64,000 nt of DNA. It comes from an uncultured Propionimicrobium sp. Its GTDB lineage: Bacteria > Actinomycetota > Actinomycetes > Propionibacteriales > Propionibacteriaceae. The stretch lies in the NCBI GenBank assembly GCA_946221385.1, contig CAMIGX010000005.1:1-64000 (forward strand), read 5' to 3'. The number at the start of each line of letters is the position of its first letter. Position 1 is the first letter of the stretch. Shown here in pieces: positions 45,834 to 54,701 of this stretch. Position numbers and translations under genes: made by a program. Under the pieces are notes generated by a model. That model was not told the DNA's origin. It ran no database searches and was given only the letters and a program-made list of their open reading frames with translations.

Positions 45834-47054
45834 ATGTCTAGCGCTCGTCGTAGCCGCGTGCCGGCGCATCTGCGGCGTGCCCGGCTCGGGGTCTCCTTGA
45901 TGTTCTTGTCCAACGGATTTGTCTTCGCGAATCTGGCACCCCGACTGCCAATGCTGAAGGCCGACTTCGAGTTGAGCCATACCGCATTCGGTTTCTTGAT
46001 GATCGTCGCGCCGCTGGGTTCGCTGTTGCCAGGCTCGCTGGCTGCCAGGCTCATTCGACGCTTCGGAGCGTTGCTAGTCAATGTCGTGGGCACGATCTGC
46101 ATTTCGACCGGCCTAGCTGCTATCGGCTGGTCGTCGAATCTGTGGCTGGTCGTAGCTGGGTTAGCGATGATGGGATTCTTCGACAACATCACAGACTCTG
46201 GCCAAAATGTGCACGGCCTGGTCGTCGAAGATGGCTACGGCAGGTCGATCTTCAATTCTTTGCATGGCATGTGGAGCCTAGGGGCTGCTAGCGGCGGCCT
46301 AGTCGGTGCTTTCGCTGCCGGCCAACACATCCCGCTCCATTGGCATCTGACCGGAGCTGCGCTAGCCACCGTCGCATTGAACGCCTGTGCAGTCTGGCTC
46401 GCTCGCATGCCAGTGTCGTCGCAGAGCGTCGACAATTCCAGCGACACTGCGGACCAAGAGCTTGGCGAGGCTCTCAGCAAGATTCCGCGCTGGGCGATCT
46501 GGGCTATCTTGCCTTTGGTCGGCTTGGCAATGAGTGGAGTGATCGTCGAAGACATCGGCGAACGCTGGTCGGCGCTCTATCTGCTTGAACAAGCTGGCCT
46601 CACCGCTGGCATCGCTGGCTTGGGCTATCCGGTCTTGATTGGTTTGCAGTTCGTCGGTCGTTTCGCCGGTGATCCGTTGGTCGACCGCTTGGGCCGAGTT
46701 CAGGTCATGCGCGTGGGCGGTTTGCTGATCTTGGCCGGCGCACTGCTGCTGGTGATCTTCCCAGCACCGGTGACGATATTCATCGGCTTGGCGCTGTGCG
46801 GATTTGGTTCGGCGACGACCGTGCCGGGAGCTTATGCCGCCGCCGGACGAATGCCTGGCCTACCCGAAGGCACTGGCATCGCCCTGGCCAGCTGGGGCTT
46901 GCGGGCAAGTTTCATGGCGACCTCACCGATCGTAGGCATGATCAGCGACCTGTCGAATATGCGCATCGCGATGTGTCTGCTGATCGTCTCGGGCATCGGC
47001 GTGACTTCGCTAGCCAACCAGGTCCGAGACCGCGAGCAGCCAGCTGCTCGCTGA
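45834..47054 (+). CDS. Major facilitator superfamily transporter
   Basis: The 406 residues give about 12 hydrophobic segments, for example LGVSLMFLSNGFVFANL, AFGFLMIVAPLGSLLPGSLA and LRASFMATSPIVGMISDL. The linker after TM2 (AARLIRRFG) and the C-half DPLVDRLGRVQVMRVGG are MFS motif A-type loops. The first half resembles YbjJ/FucP-like inner-membrane MFS proteins. The substrate cannot be inferred. It is tightly linked to trpS and convergent with the DEAD-box helicase. Confidence 0.85.
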   Translation: MSSARRSRVPAHLRRARLGVSLMFLSNGFVFANLAPRLPMLKADFELSHTAFGFLMIVAPLGSLLPGSLAARLIRRFGALLVNVVGTICISTGLAAIGWSSNLWLVVAGLAMMGFFDNITDSGQNVHGLVVEDGYGRSIFNSLHGMWSLGAASGGLVGAFAAGQHIPLHWHLTGAALATVALNACAVWLARMPVSSQSVDNSSDTADQELGEALSKIPRWAIWAILPLVGLAMSGVIVEDIGERWSALYLLEQAGLTAGIAGLGYPVLIGLQFVGRFAGDPLVDRLGRVQVMRVGGLLILAGALLLVIFPAPVTIFIGLALCGFGSATTVPGAYAAAGRMPGLPEGTGIALASWGLRASFMATSPIVGMISDLSNMRIAMCLLIVSGIGVTSLANQVRDREQPAAR

Positions 47055-47070
47055 GTTGCCACGGACAGCC

Positions 47071-48534
47071 TTATTCCCCAGCGTCGGACTTGCCCGTCGC
47101 AGTGGACGACGGGGCGTCTTGAGCGCTAACGTCATCGCGCTGCACGACTTGGCCATTCTTGGTGCGCCGACGGTTGCGCTGCGAACGTTGCCGTGGCTCC
47201 CGTTTCGGGTGCGGCTCATCGCTGCGATTGCTCGAGCGCCGACGGCTGCCACCGCGACGGGGCTGGTCGTCGTCTTCTGATTCCGGTTTCGGCGCGACGA
47301 CGCGTCCCTTGGTGCCCTCAGGAATCCGCAGATCAGCTAACAATTCTGGGGTCGTCGAATAGGCCTCCGGAGGATTAGCGAAATCCAGATCGAGAGCTTT
47401 GTTAATGACATTCCACCGGGTCACGTCAGCCCAGTCGACCAAGGTGACAGCCACACCATTAGCTCCGGCGCGCCCAGTACGCCCGATGCGGTGCACATAT
47501 TGCTGCGGGTCGTCAGGAACTTCGTAATTGACCACATGCGTGACGCCGGAGACGTCAATGCCACGGGCTGCGACGTCAGTGGCTACCAATGCTTGCAATC
47601 GATCGTTACGGAATTGCTTCAACGTGCGCTCGCGCTTTTCTTGGCTCAGGTCGCCATGAATCGCCTTGGCCTTGAAACCACGTTCGTCGAGGTCATCGGC
47701 CAGGCGCTGAGCGGCGCGCTTGGTACGAGTGAACACCATGACCTTGCCGACGCCCTCAGCCTGCAAGAGTTTCGCGATGATCTCCGGCTTGTCCAGATCG
47801 TGCGCTTGATAGATGAATTGCTCAATATCAGGCACCGTCGCCTGGGTGTCGCCGCCTTCAGCGCGGACGTGAATTGGCCGTTGCAGGGCCTCACGAGCCA
47901 AGCTGACGATAGGAGCGGGCATGGTCGCGCTGAACAGCAGCGTTTGCCGATCTGCCGGCGTCATCGCGGCGAGCTTTTGCACGTCCGGCAGGAACCCCAG
48001 ATCCAACATCTCGTCGGCTTCATCCAAGACGAGGATTCGCACGTGGGTCAGATCCAACGCGTGTTGTTGAGCCAGATCGAGTAAGCGGCCCGGGGTGCCC
48101 ACGACGACGTCGACTCCGTCCTTGAGCATCTTCAGCTGCTCGTCATAGCCGACGCCGCCGTAAATCGTCACGACCCTGACGCCAGCTTGGGAGCCAGCGA
48201 GTTTGAGGTCATTGCTGACCTGCAAGGCAAGTTCGCGGGTGGGAGCCATGATGAGGGCTTGCGGTTTGCCGTAGTGTTCGAATTCTTCGAAGCCAGGCTG
48301 GCCTGGCAGCAAGCTCTTGTGCAGGATCGGCAGTCCGAAAGCCAGGGTCTTACCGGTTCCAGTGCGGGCTTGGCCGATCATGTCCGAACCACTCAAGGCG
48401 ATGGGGATCGCGAGCTCTTGGATCGGGAAGGGATGCACGATGCCCTTTTCAGCTAGCGGGACCGTGAATATGTCTGCGATGCCGAGGTCGGTGAAAGTGC
48501 CGGCGGTAGCAGCGGTCTGCTCGGGGTTATTCAT
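47071..48534 (-). CDS. DEAD-box RNA helicase (RhlE-like)
   Basis: This ATP-dependent RNA helicase has 487 residues. It has the Q-motif (GIVHPFPIQELAIP), motif I ARTGTGKT, Ia PTRELALQV, Ib TPGRLLDL, II VLDEADEMLDLGF, III SAT, IV VMVFTRTKRAAQRL, V VATDVAARGIDV and VI HRIGRTGRAG. The C-terminal 70 residues are Arg/Ser-rich, as expected for an RNA-binding tail. Synteny with the ferritin-like gene and DUF3107 parallels Rv3211-Rv3210c-Rv3208A, supporting RhlE. It starts at ATG 48534 and is divergent from the ferritin-like gene. Confidence 0.94.
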   Translation of the reverse strand: MNNPEQTAATAGTFTDLGIADIFTVPLAEKGIVHPFPIQELAIPIALSGSDMIGQARTGTGKTLAFGLPILHKSLLPGQPGFEEFEHYGKPQALIMAPTRELALQVSNDLKLAGSQAGVRVVTIYGGVGYDEQLKMLKDGVDVVVGTPGRLLDLAQQHALDLTHVRILVLDEADEMLDLGFLPDVQKLAAMTPADRQTLLFSATMPAPIVSLAREALQRPIHVRAEGGDTQATVPDIEQFIYQAHDLDKPEIIAKLLQAEGVGKVMVFTRTKRAAQRLADDLDERGFKAKAIHGDLSQEKRERTLKQFRNDRLQALVATDVAARGIDVSGVTHVVNYEVPDDPQQYVHRIGRTGRAGANGVAVTLVDWADVTRWNVINKALDLDFANPPEAYSTTPELLADLRIPEGTKGRVVAPKPESEDDDQPRRGGSRRRSSNRSDEPHPKREPRQRSQRNRRRTKNGQVVQRDDVSAQDAPSSTATGKSDAGE

Positions 48535-48861
48535 CTAGTTCGTCTCTCCGGCGCCCTGACGGCGGCCGCGGTCGGCTGGTTTGGCTAGTGAACTCGGTGG
48601 CGATCGGTCAGCCAGTCACACCGGCTGCGCCGCGTAGCGTCGGACGATCAGTCATCGAGTCGAGTGGCGCAAGGACTAGCTGGCGCGCTTCCCCCGATCA
48701 GGGGCCGTCACTGGTTCCCGGTCAAGCCATTAAGGATCAGGCCATGAACCAGCGGCTGACTGCGACCGGAAGGGCTCGCAGCGGCGCCCGGCATGTGTTC
48801 TTTACTGCCAACGATGAAAATGCTACCCGGATTTAGGGCTCGTACACATTAACCTAGGGGC
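48535..48861. other. Intergenic region between divergent genes
   Basis: These 327 bases separate the DEAD-box helicase and the ferritin-like gene and must carry both promoters. I see no supported gene, RNA or strong repeat in it. Confidence 0.5.
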
Positions 48862-49509
48862 GTGAGCGTCGAACCGGTTGAGCAAAGCTCCCAATTAGCT
48901 GCCCTGTTGGGCTTGATCAATATCACGCTGTTTGAAGATCTCGCCGGGCTGGCTGCGGTCAGCGACGAGATGGCCGAACGCATTCGGCTGGACACCTTGG
49001 CAGCTGGGCTGTTCTTGCGATTCACTGACCAGACCAGCGGCTTGGATGACGGCGTAGAGATCCTGGAACGCTTCGCAGCGCCGCTACAGATCTTCTTGTC
49101 AATGACGGCCCCAGCTGACGAAATTCAGCAAGATATTCGCCTGCTGCTGTTGGCCGGAGTGCAAAGCGACCTAGCTGAGGCGTTGACCAGCCGGCGAAAT
49201 GGCCTACCGAAGGCGCTCGAGACCGGTCCGGAACTGTGGCGGGTGATAGATCACGCGTCCACTCGAATCATGGCGGCGTTAGCCGAAGATCCGCAAGCTG
49301 TGCAGTTGAGCAACCTGTTTGCCCGTCGCGCGGTGGCGGAATGCGTCGTACTGTTTCAAACCATCGCTGCCCGCAGCACCGAATTCAGCAATGAACTGAG
49401 CGGTTCAGCGGACGATGGATTAGCCGACCTAGCCGGGGTCAGCGCGACGCTAGAAGCCGTCGTCGCTGCGACCAATGCGCGGCTGCAACGCCTCGGCTTG
49501 AACGTCTAG
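48862..49509 (+). CDS. Ferritin-like fold protein (Rv3210c-type)
   Basis: The 215-residue all-helical protein corresponds by neighbourhood to mycobacterial Rv3210c, between rhlE and the DUF3107 gene. It begins VSVEPVEQSSQLAALLGLIN and contains FEDLAGLAAVSDEMAERIRL and RIMAALAEDPQAVQLSNLFA. The family is annotated as ferritin-like (MiaE-related) from its four-helix fold. Clear ExxH metal ligands are not obvious here, so a di-iron centre is doubtful. Start GTG 48862 has only GGGGC directly upstream. Function unknown. Confidence 0.65.
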   Translation: MSVEPVEQSSQLAALLGLINITLFEDLAGLAAVSDEMAERIRLDTLAAGLFLRFTDQTSGLDDGVEILERFAAPLQIFLSMTAPADEIQQDIRLLLLAGVQSDLAEALTSRRNGLPKALETGPELWRVIDHASTRIMAALAEDPQAVQLSNLFARRAVAECVVLFQTIAARSTEFSNELSGSADDGLADLAGVSATLEAVVAATNARLQRLGLNV

Positions 49510-49521
49510 TTCGAGATGTGC

Positions 49522-49749
49522 TCAGTTGACGCCGAAGCCGACCGGACGGGACTGCTCAGCGTTGACCTCGACATAGCCCAAAGCGCTGACCGGGACATAG
49601 ACGTGGCGGCCCTTCGTGCCCTCAATGCGCCAAACGCCGTCAGGCTTGCTTAGCGCCTGCTCGAGGTCGGACTCGAACTTGCTCAGTTCGACGTCAGTTT
49701 CGACATTCAACTCGCGCGCAATATTGCGTACACCGATCTTGATTTCCAC
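49522..49749 (-). CDS. DUF3107 family protein
   Basis: It is a small conserved actinobacterial protein (TB9.4/Rv3208A type) of unknown function. From GTG 49749 it has 75 residues beginning VEIKIGVRNIARELNVETDV and containing GVWRIEGTKGRHVYVPVSAL. Family members begin with (M)EVKIGV, which argues for this start over TTG 49776 (84 residues), although GGAGG lies unusually close to the GTG. It is convergent with the ferritin-like gene, 12 bases away. Confidence 0.8.
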   Translation of the reverse strand: MEIKIGVRNIARELNVETDVELSKFESDLEQALSKPDGVWRIEGTKGRHVYVPVSALGYVEVNAEQSRPVGFGVN

Positions 49750-49806
49750 GCCTCCAACGGTACCCAGCTTCGCCAACTACGCCGTCCAAGACACCAGATG
49801 ATGCAG

Positions 49807-50754
49807 TCAGGCTTCCAACGGCGCCGGTAAAGCCACCCGCAGCTGAGGATTGAGCACCTCGCTGAATAGGTCGCCATGCTCGGCCACGCGCTGCAGCACT
49901 TGGTGAAAATCGAAGGCCAATTCACCGTCTTGGCTGGCTTGGGCGATCTCCTCCCAGCTGACCGGCGTCGATACCGTCGGACGCTGTCGGGAGCGCAAGG
50001 TGTAGACGCTCGCGGTATTGCGTGCGGCCTTATTTTGCATGAAGTCGACGTATACCAGCCCAGCGCGATCCTGCTTGCCGATCGTCGCGACGAATCGATC
50101 GGGGTGCGCGGCGACCAGCCATTTCGAAAGTGCCTTGACCCAGGCTTCGACTTGTCGAGCGTCCACCGGGATGATCGGGACATAGATCTGGATGCCCTTG
50201 CTGCCTGAAGTCTTAGCGAACGGATTCATGCCTAATTCGAGCAGTTCGGTCGCGATGATCATGGCTGCTTGCGCCGTGATATCGGTGGTCACCCCCTCGC
50301 CTGGATCCAAGTCGATGACCATCGTCGAGGCCAATGGCTGGCCGGGAACTTCCAGGTCGATGGGTTCGGACGGATCAGGCTGCTCGTCGATGCGCCACTG
50401 GGGAGCATGCAGGTCCAGGCTCGCCAGATTGGCCAACCACATCAGTGTTGCGGGCTGCTCAGCGACCAAATATTGCACGCTGCCTTTGGTCGAACGCACC
50501 TCGTGGGTACGTACCCAATCAGGGGTGCCGGCGGGGGCATTCTTTTCATAGAAGCCCGATTTTTCAACTCCATTAGGGAAACGCTGTCTGGTCAGTGCAC
50601 GCTCAGCCAGATGGGGCAACATGACCGGTGCGATCTGGCGGTAATAGTCGATGACTTCACCTTTAGTGGTGCCGTCTGGATAGAGCGGCTTGCTCAAATT
50701 CGTCAATGTCAAGGTGACGCCGTCGACTTCGACGGTGATCGACTCATCGGCCAT
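49807..50754 (-). CDS. LigD-type DNA polymerase/primase domain protein
   Basis: It is an archaeo-eukaryotic primase-superfamily polymerase of the LigD Pol type, which fills ends during NHEJ. From ATG 50754 it has 315 residues. Motifs are SKPLYPDGTTKGEVIDYYRQ, the catalytic DLDPGEG (two metal-binding Asp), KTSGSKGIQIYVP, DRAGLVYVDFMQNKAARNT (third Asp) and VSTPVSWEEI. No ligase or phosphoesterase domain is attached, so it is stand-alone, like mycobacterial PolD proteins. It plausibly works with Ku. The frame extends upstream to 50832, but those residues do not fit the family. Confidence 0.9.
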   Translation of the reverse strand: MADESITVEVDGVTLTLTNLSKPLYPDGTTKGEVIDYYRQIAPVMLPHLAERALTRQRFPNGVEKSGFYEKNAPAGTPDWVRTHEVRSTKGSVQYLVAEQPATLMWLANLASLDLHAPQWRIDEQPDPSEPIDLEVPGQPLASTMVIDLDPGEGVTTDITAQAAMIIATELLELGMNPFAKTSGSKGIQIYVPIIPVDARQVEAWVKALSKWLVAAHPDRFVATIGKQDRAGLVYVDFMQNKAARNTASVYTLRSRQRPTVSTPVSWEEIAQASQDGELAFDFHQVLQRVAEHGDLFSEVLNPQLRVALPAPLEA

Positions 50755-50819
50755 GCCAGCAGGGTAGACCATCGCAGCCGCCGGCACGGACGTGCGTCCC
50801 GACTGCCGCAGAAAAAGCT

Positions 50820-50847
50820 GAAGCCGTCCCAAAGCTGGGACGGCTTC
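50820..50847 (-). terminator. Rho-independent terminator of csp
   Basis: On the minus strand GAAGCCGTCCCA and TGGGACGGCTTC form a perfect 12-bp stem with a 4-base loop, followed by AGCTTTTTC. It is 41 bases past the csp stop, the classic intrinsic-terminator form. Confidence 0.85.
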
Positions 50848-50888
50848 GCCAGAAGTCTCAGATCAGCTTTGACAGCTGGATGATTAGA

Positions 50889-51092
50889 TTACAGGGGACG
50901 GACCGCTTCGGCCTGCTGGCCTTTGGGTCCCTGGGTGATTTCGAATTCGACCTGCTGGCCGTCTTCGAGAGTGCGGAATCCGGGGGTATCAATTGCGCTG
51001 TAGTGCACGAAGACGTCTTCAGACGAGCCGTCGACGGCGATGAAACCGAAGCCCTTTTCGGCGTTGAACCATTTGACGGTTCCTTGGGCCAT
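50889..51092 (-). CDS. csp: Cold-shock domain protein
   Basis: This RNA/ssDNA-binding chaperone of the CspA family has 67 residues from ATG 51092 (AGGAG 8 bases upstream). The OB-fold carries RNP1 KGFGFI and RNP2 VFVHY: GTVKWFNAEKGFGFIAVDGS, then SEDVFVHYSAIDTPGF. The frame is open further upstream, but the family starts at MAQGTVKWF. A perfect terminator follows. A stretch of about 120 bases separates it from the adnA start and would hold both divergent promoters. Confidence 0.95.
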   Translation of the reverse strand: MAQGTVKWFNAEKGFGFIAVDGSSEDVFVHYSAIDTPGFRTLEDGQQVEFEITQGPKGQQAEAVRPL

Positions 51093-51212
51093 GTTTTTAC
51101 TCCTATTTTTGCAAGACGAACGCGTCAGATCGCCTTGAGATGTTCTTACCGGGCTGCTGCGCGAGCGCCAATAGCCTCCACAACTCTTGCACACTTAAGG
51201 GCCGTCTGAGGC

Positions 51213-54200
51213 TTGGATAAAGAATTGTCAGAGCAGCCTGCTTACATGGAACATGTGCAAAGCTCATCGACTCTATTGACGGCTAGCGGCCTGATCCACG
51301 GCCGTCTCGCGTCCGGCCAACGACACGCCTTGGACGCTGTCGGTGCTGGTCGTGGCACGCTATTGATCGTCGGCGGGCCAGGCACCGGCAAGACCACGAC
51401 TTTGCTAAACAGCGTCATCAGCAGGGTGCGTGCTGGTGAAGCGCTGGAGTCTTTGTTGATCATCGCCGGATCACGTTTCGCTGCGCAGCGCGTGCGCGCC
51501 CAAATCGTGGCTGGGCTCGGACGCTCGCAGTTGCGTCCAAACGTGATGACGATTCACGGCCTGGCGCAGACGGTGCTGCGTCAGCTAGCTGAACCTGGCC
51601 AACCGCTGCCAGGCCTGTTGACCGCCCCTGATCAAGAGGCGGCGTTGCGCGATTTATTGGCCGCTTGGCCTGCTAGTCGTTGGCCTGATGAGCTGCGGAT
51701 GGCCGTGCCGACTAGGGGTTTTGCGACGCAGCTGCGAGCGCTGCTCGCGCGCACCCGGCAGCTGGGACTAGATCCAGCCGAGTTGAGTCAGATTGGCGTC
51801 GTGCATGATCGCCCAGAGCTAGTGACCGCCGGAGAATTCTTTGCCGAATATCTGGATGTCTTGGATGCTCGCGGGGTATTGGATTATGCCGAGTTGATTC
51901 ACCGAGCGCGGCTAGCTATGACCAATTCGTCGGCATGGCAGTTCGCGGCAGATCTGCAGACCGTCTATGTCGACGAGTTCGCTGAATTGGATCGCGCGCA
52001 GCTGCAGTTGGTCGCTGACGTTGTCCGGGTCGGGCCCGGCTTGGTCGCGTTCGCGGACCCGACGACCAGTGTCTTCGGTTTCCGTGGCGCAGACCAGCAT
52101 GCGGTGGCGCAGTTTGGGACACGATTTGCTGGTCTGCGGCCCGCAGTAGAACCCCGAACCATCGAGTTGACCGAGCAGCTGCGAGGAATGGGGCGGTCAA
52201 GCTATCTCGAATTAGTCGCTGCCAATGACGCAGTCTCGCGCCGCTTGGGTGCCAGGCTCGAGCGGATAGCTGGACAGCCAGCAGATGCGGTGTCGGATGC
52301 GGGTGAGCCTGACGAGAGCGAAGCTTCGGTGCGGACCATCATCGCGCCGAACGATCAGCTCGCTGCCGAACAGATCGCGATCCGGCTACGGCGCGCCCAT
52401 GCCGACGGCATGCCTTGGGATCAGATGGCGGTGATCAGCCGAGCCGGTCAGGCGAGCCTGGGACAGTTGGCTCGTCGGCTGCAGACCTTCGGGATCCCGG
52501 TGCAGGTCTGGGGGGACGAAGTCGCGTTGCGCGCGGAAGCGGGCGTGCGTCCGCTCTTAGATGCCTTGAACGCAGCCGGCAAGATAGCTGCCGGCGAACA
52601 GATCCCGGTCCCGCTAGCCGAAAGATTGCTGCGCAGTCCGTTGGCGGGTGCTTCCGCGTTAGACATTCGAGCGCTCGGCCGACGGCTCCGCAAACTAGCC
52701 TTCGATCAGCTAGCGAGCGACCACGATGCCGATAGGCCGACCGGGGGAGCGGAATGGCGGGTGCCGTCCGCGGCCGAACTGATAGCCGCCGAACTGAGCC
52801 GAGAAGTCTTATTGCCTGACCAGCCCAGGCGACAGTCCAGTGATGCGCCACCGATTGAGTCAGGTGAGATCCAATCGGATCTAGAAACCCAACCGGGTAG
52901 CGACACAGAGCCCTCCCAGTCTGATTCTGAACTCGCGTTAGCTGAAGATGTCCAGACCGTGATCGGCTTACGGGCCTTGCTGACTGATGTCGCTGAACGG
53001 TTAGCTGCCGGCGCGGATAGCGCAGATTTGTTGTGGCGAATCTGGTCGGGCACTGATTGGCCACAGCGCTTGCAAAGTGAAGCGCTCAGCGGCAGCGAAG
53101 CAGCAAATCGCGCCAATCGTGATCTAGATGCGGTGATCGCGCTATTCGACTTAGCCGACCGCGCTGGTGAATTCGTCGGCCAGAAAGGTCTAGCAGTGCT
53201 CTTGGAGCAGGTCGAGGCCCAACAAATCGCCGCTGACACTGCGCGAGAATCTGATCCGCGTGGCCGCGGGGTCGCTGTGCTGACCGCACACCGCGCTAAA
53301 GGCTTGCAGTGGCCATTGGTGGTCGTCACCGGATTGCAAGAGGGCATCTGGCCAAGGGTCAGCGTCGCGCCCCAATTGCTGGGCGCAGATCAACTGTCCG
53401 GGCCCGATCAATCCACAGGGGCCGGATTGGAGGATCCGGTTCGCGCGGCCGAACTAATCGCTGCTGACCGGCGAGCGTTCTTGTTAGCAATCAGCCGCTC
53501 GTGCGGGGAACTGCTGGCAGTAGCGTCTTCGGGCGACGAAGGCGAAGGCAATCGTCCTTCGAGGTTCTGCTTCGAACTCGGCGGTCCGGTCTTGGACGCC
53601 AAATACACTGAACTGCCGCGGGCACTGCCTAGCTTGGATGGGTTAGTTGCGCAGTTGCGTCACCATGCTGGCGACGTCAACCAGCCGCCAGCGTTGCGCC
53701 GCGCGGCAGCAACACGACTAGCCGAGTTGGCGGCTGCTACCGACTCGCAAGGACGCCGGCTGGTGCCGTCGGCAGATCCGCGTCGCTGGTGGGGCTTGGA
53801 CGACTACTCCGATCCGGCGCAACCCGTCGCCACGCCAGGTCAGCCGATCCGGCTGACCGGTAGCGAACTGGAAAGTCTGTTGGCTTGTCCAAGATCGTGG
53901 TTCTTGAGCCGACGAGCCAAAGCTGAGCAGGCTGCTAACAGCGCCGCTGGCTTGGGCACGATCATCCACACCTTGGCCCAACATGCCCTGTCAGAAGGGC
54001 TCGACATCGACCAACTGCGCACGGCCGTCGACGACATCTGGGCTGAGGTGCCATTCGAAGCTGCTTGGCTATCGGTCAGCGAGCGCGGCGAGCTGGATGC
54101 GGCTTTGGAACGGTTGCAAGCCTGGAGCCAAGCCGCCGCGGATCGCGAAGTTGTGGGTGTCGAAGTGCCGTTCAATGTCGTCGTTGACGTCGGGGATGAG

Positions 54201-54701
54201 GTTGTCGGCCGTGATCAGGTGCAACTGCTCGGCGCTGTCGACCGGCTGGAAGTGACCGGGGATCTTGGTGTTGGCGAATCGGATCAGTCCGGAAATGGTG
54301 AGCCGAGAAGATTGCGGATCATTGATTTCAAGACCGGACGCAGTGAGCCGACTGCGGCGCAGGCGGCGCAATCTGATCAGCTCGGGGTCTATCAATTGGC
54401 CGCTCAAGCTGGGGCATTCAACGAGCTAATCGGCGAGCAACTGCCACTGGCTGATGCTCAATTGGTGTACCTGCGTTCCAAGGCCAAGGACGCAGTCAGT
54501 CCCAAGGTGTTCGTCCAACCATCCTTGGACGAGCGGCCGTGGCTCGAAACTGGTGTTGACCAGCCGGGCACCTGGGTGCATGAGCGACTGACGCAAGCAG
54601 CGCGGATCGTGCGCAGCGAAGAATTTGACGCGAAGGCAAACCCGCGCTGCCAATTTTGTGCATTCAAAGCTGGCTGTCCGGCTATCGGAATGGGACGGTG
54701 A
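51213..54701 (+). CDS. adnA: Helicase-nuclease subunit AdnA
   Basis: It is one half of AdnAB, the actinobacterial motor-nuclease that resects double-strand ends for recombination. The frame gives 1162 residues from TTG 51213; ATG 51246 is another possible start and neither has a strong ribosome site. Walker A GGPGTGKTTT is near residue 50. UvrD-type motifs follow (VYVDEFAELDRAQLQLVADV, AVLTAHRAKGLQWPLVVVTG). The C-terminal RecB-like nuclease has IIDFKTGR (catalytic Asp/Lys). Cysteines in LLACPRSW and CQFCAFKAGC form the Fe-S cluster set seen in AddB/AdnA nucleases. adnB follows with a 4-base overlap, matching Rv3202c-Rv3201c. Confidence 0.9.
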   Translation: MDKELSEQPAYMEHVQSSSTLLTASGLIHGRLASGQRHALDAVGAGRGTLLIVGGPGTGKTTTLLNSVISRVRAGEALESLLIIAGSRFAAQRVRAQIVAGLGRSQLRPNVMTIHGLAQTVLRQLAEPGQPLPGLLTAPDQEAALRDLLAAWPASRWPDELRMAVPTRGFATQLRALLARTRQLGLDPAELSQIGVVHDRPELVTAGEFFAEYLDVLDARGVLDYAELIHRARLAMTNSSAWQFAADLQTVYVDEFAELDRAQLQLVADVVRVGPGLVAFADPTTSVFGFRGADQHAVAQFGTRFAGLRPAVEPRTIELTEQLRGMGRSSYLELVAANDAVSRRLGARLERIAGQPADAVSDAGEPDESEASVRTIIAPNDQLAAEQIAIRLRRAHADGMPWDQMAVISRAGQASLGQLARRLQTFGIPVQVWGDEVALRAEAGVRPLLDALNAAGKIAAGEQIPVPLAERLLRSPLAGASALDIRALGRRLRKLAFDQLASDHDADRPTGGAEWRVPSAAELIAAELSREVLLPDQPRRQSSDAPPIESGEIQSDLETQPGSDTEPSQSDSELALAEDVQTVIGLRALLTDVAERLAAGADSADLLWRIWSGTDWPQRLQSEALSGSEAANRANRDLDAVIALFDLADRAGEFVGQKGLAVLLEQVEAQQIAADTARESDPRGRGVAVLTAHRAKGLQWPLVVVTGLQEGIWPRVSVAPQLLGADQLSGPDQSTGAGLEDPVRAAELIAADRRAFLLAISRSCGELLAVASSGDEGEGNRPSRFCFELGGPVLDAKYTELPRALPSLDGLVAQLRHHAGDVNQPPALRRAAATRLAELAAATDSQGRRLVPSADPRRWWGLDDYSDPAQPVATPGQPIRLTGSELESLLACPRSWFLSRRAKAEQAANSAAGLGTIIHTLAQHALSEGLDIDQLRTAVDDIWAEVPFEAAWLSVSERGELDAALERLQAWSQAAADREVVGVEVPFNVVVDVGDEVVGRDQVQLLGAVDRLEVTGDLGVGESDQSGNGEPRRLRIIDFKTGRSEPTAAQAAQSDQLGVYQLAAQAGAFNELIGEQLPLADAQLVYLRSKAKDAVSPKVFVQPSLDERPWLETGVDQPGTWVHERLTQAARIVRSEEFDAKANPRCQFCAFKAGCPAIGMGR

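Noticed and set aside
48588..48836. Small 82-residue ORF between the helicase and the ferritin-like gene
   Set aside because: No ribosome site, no recognisable motif and biased composition; more likely promoter DNA.
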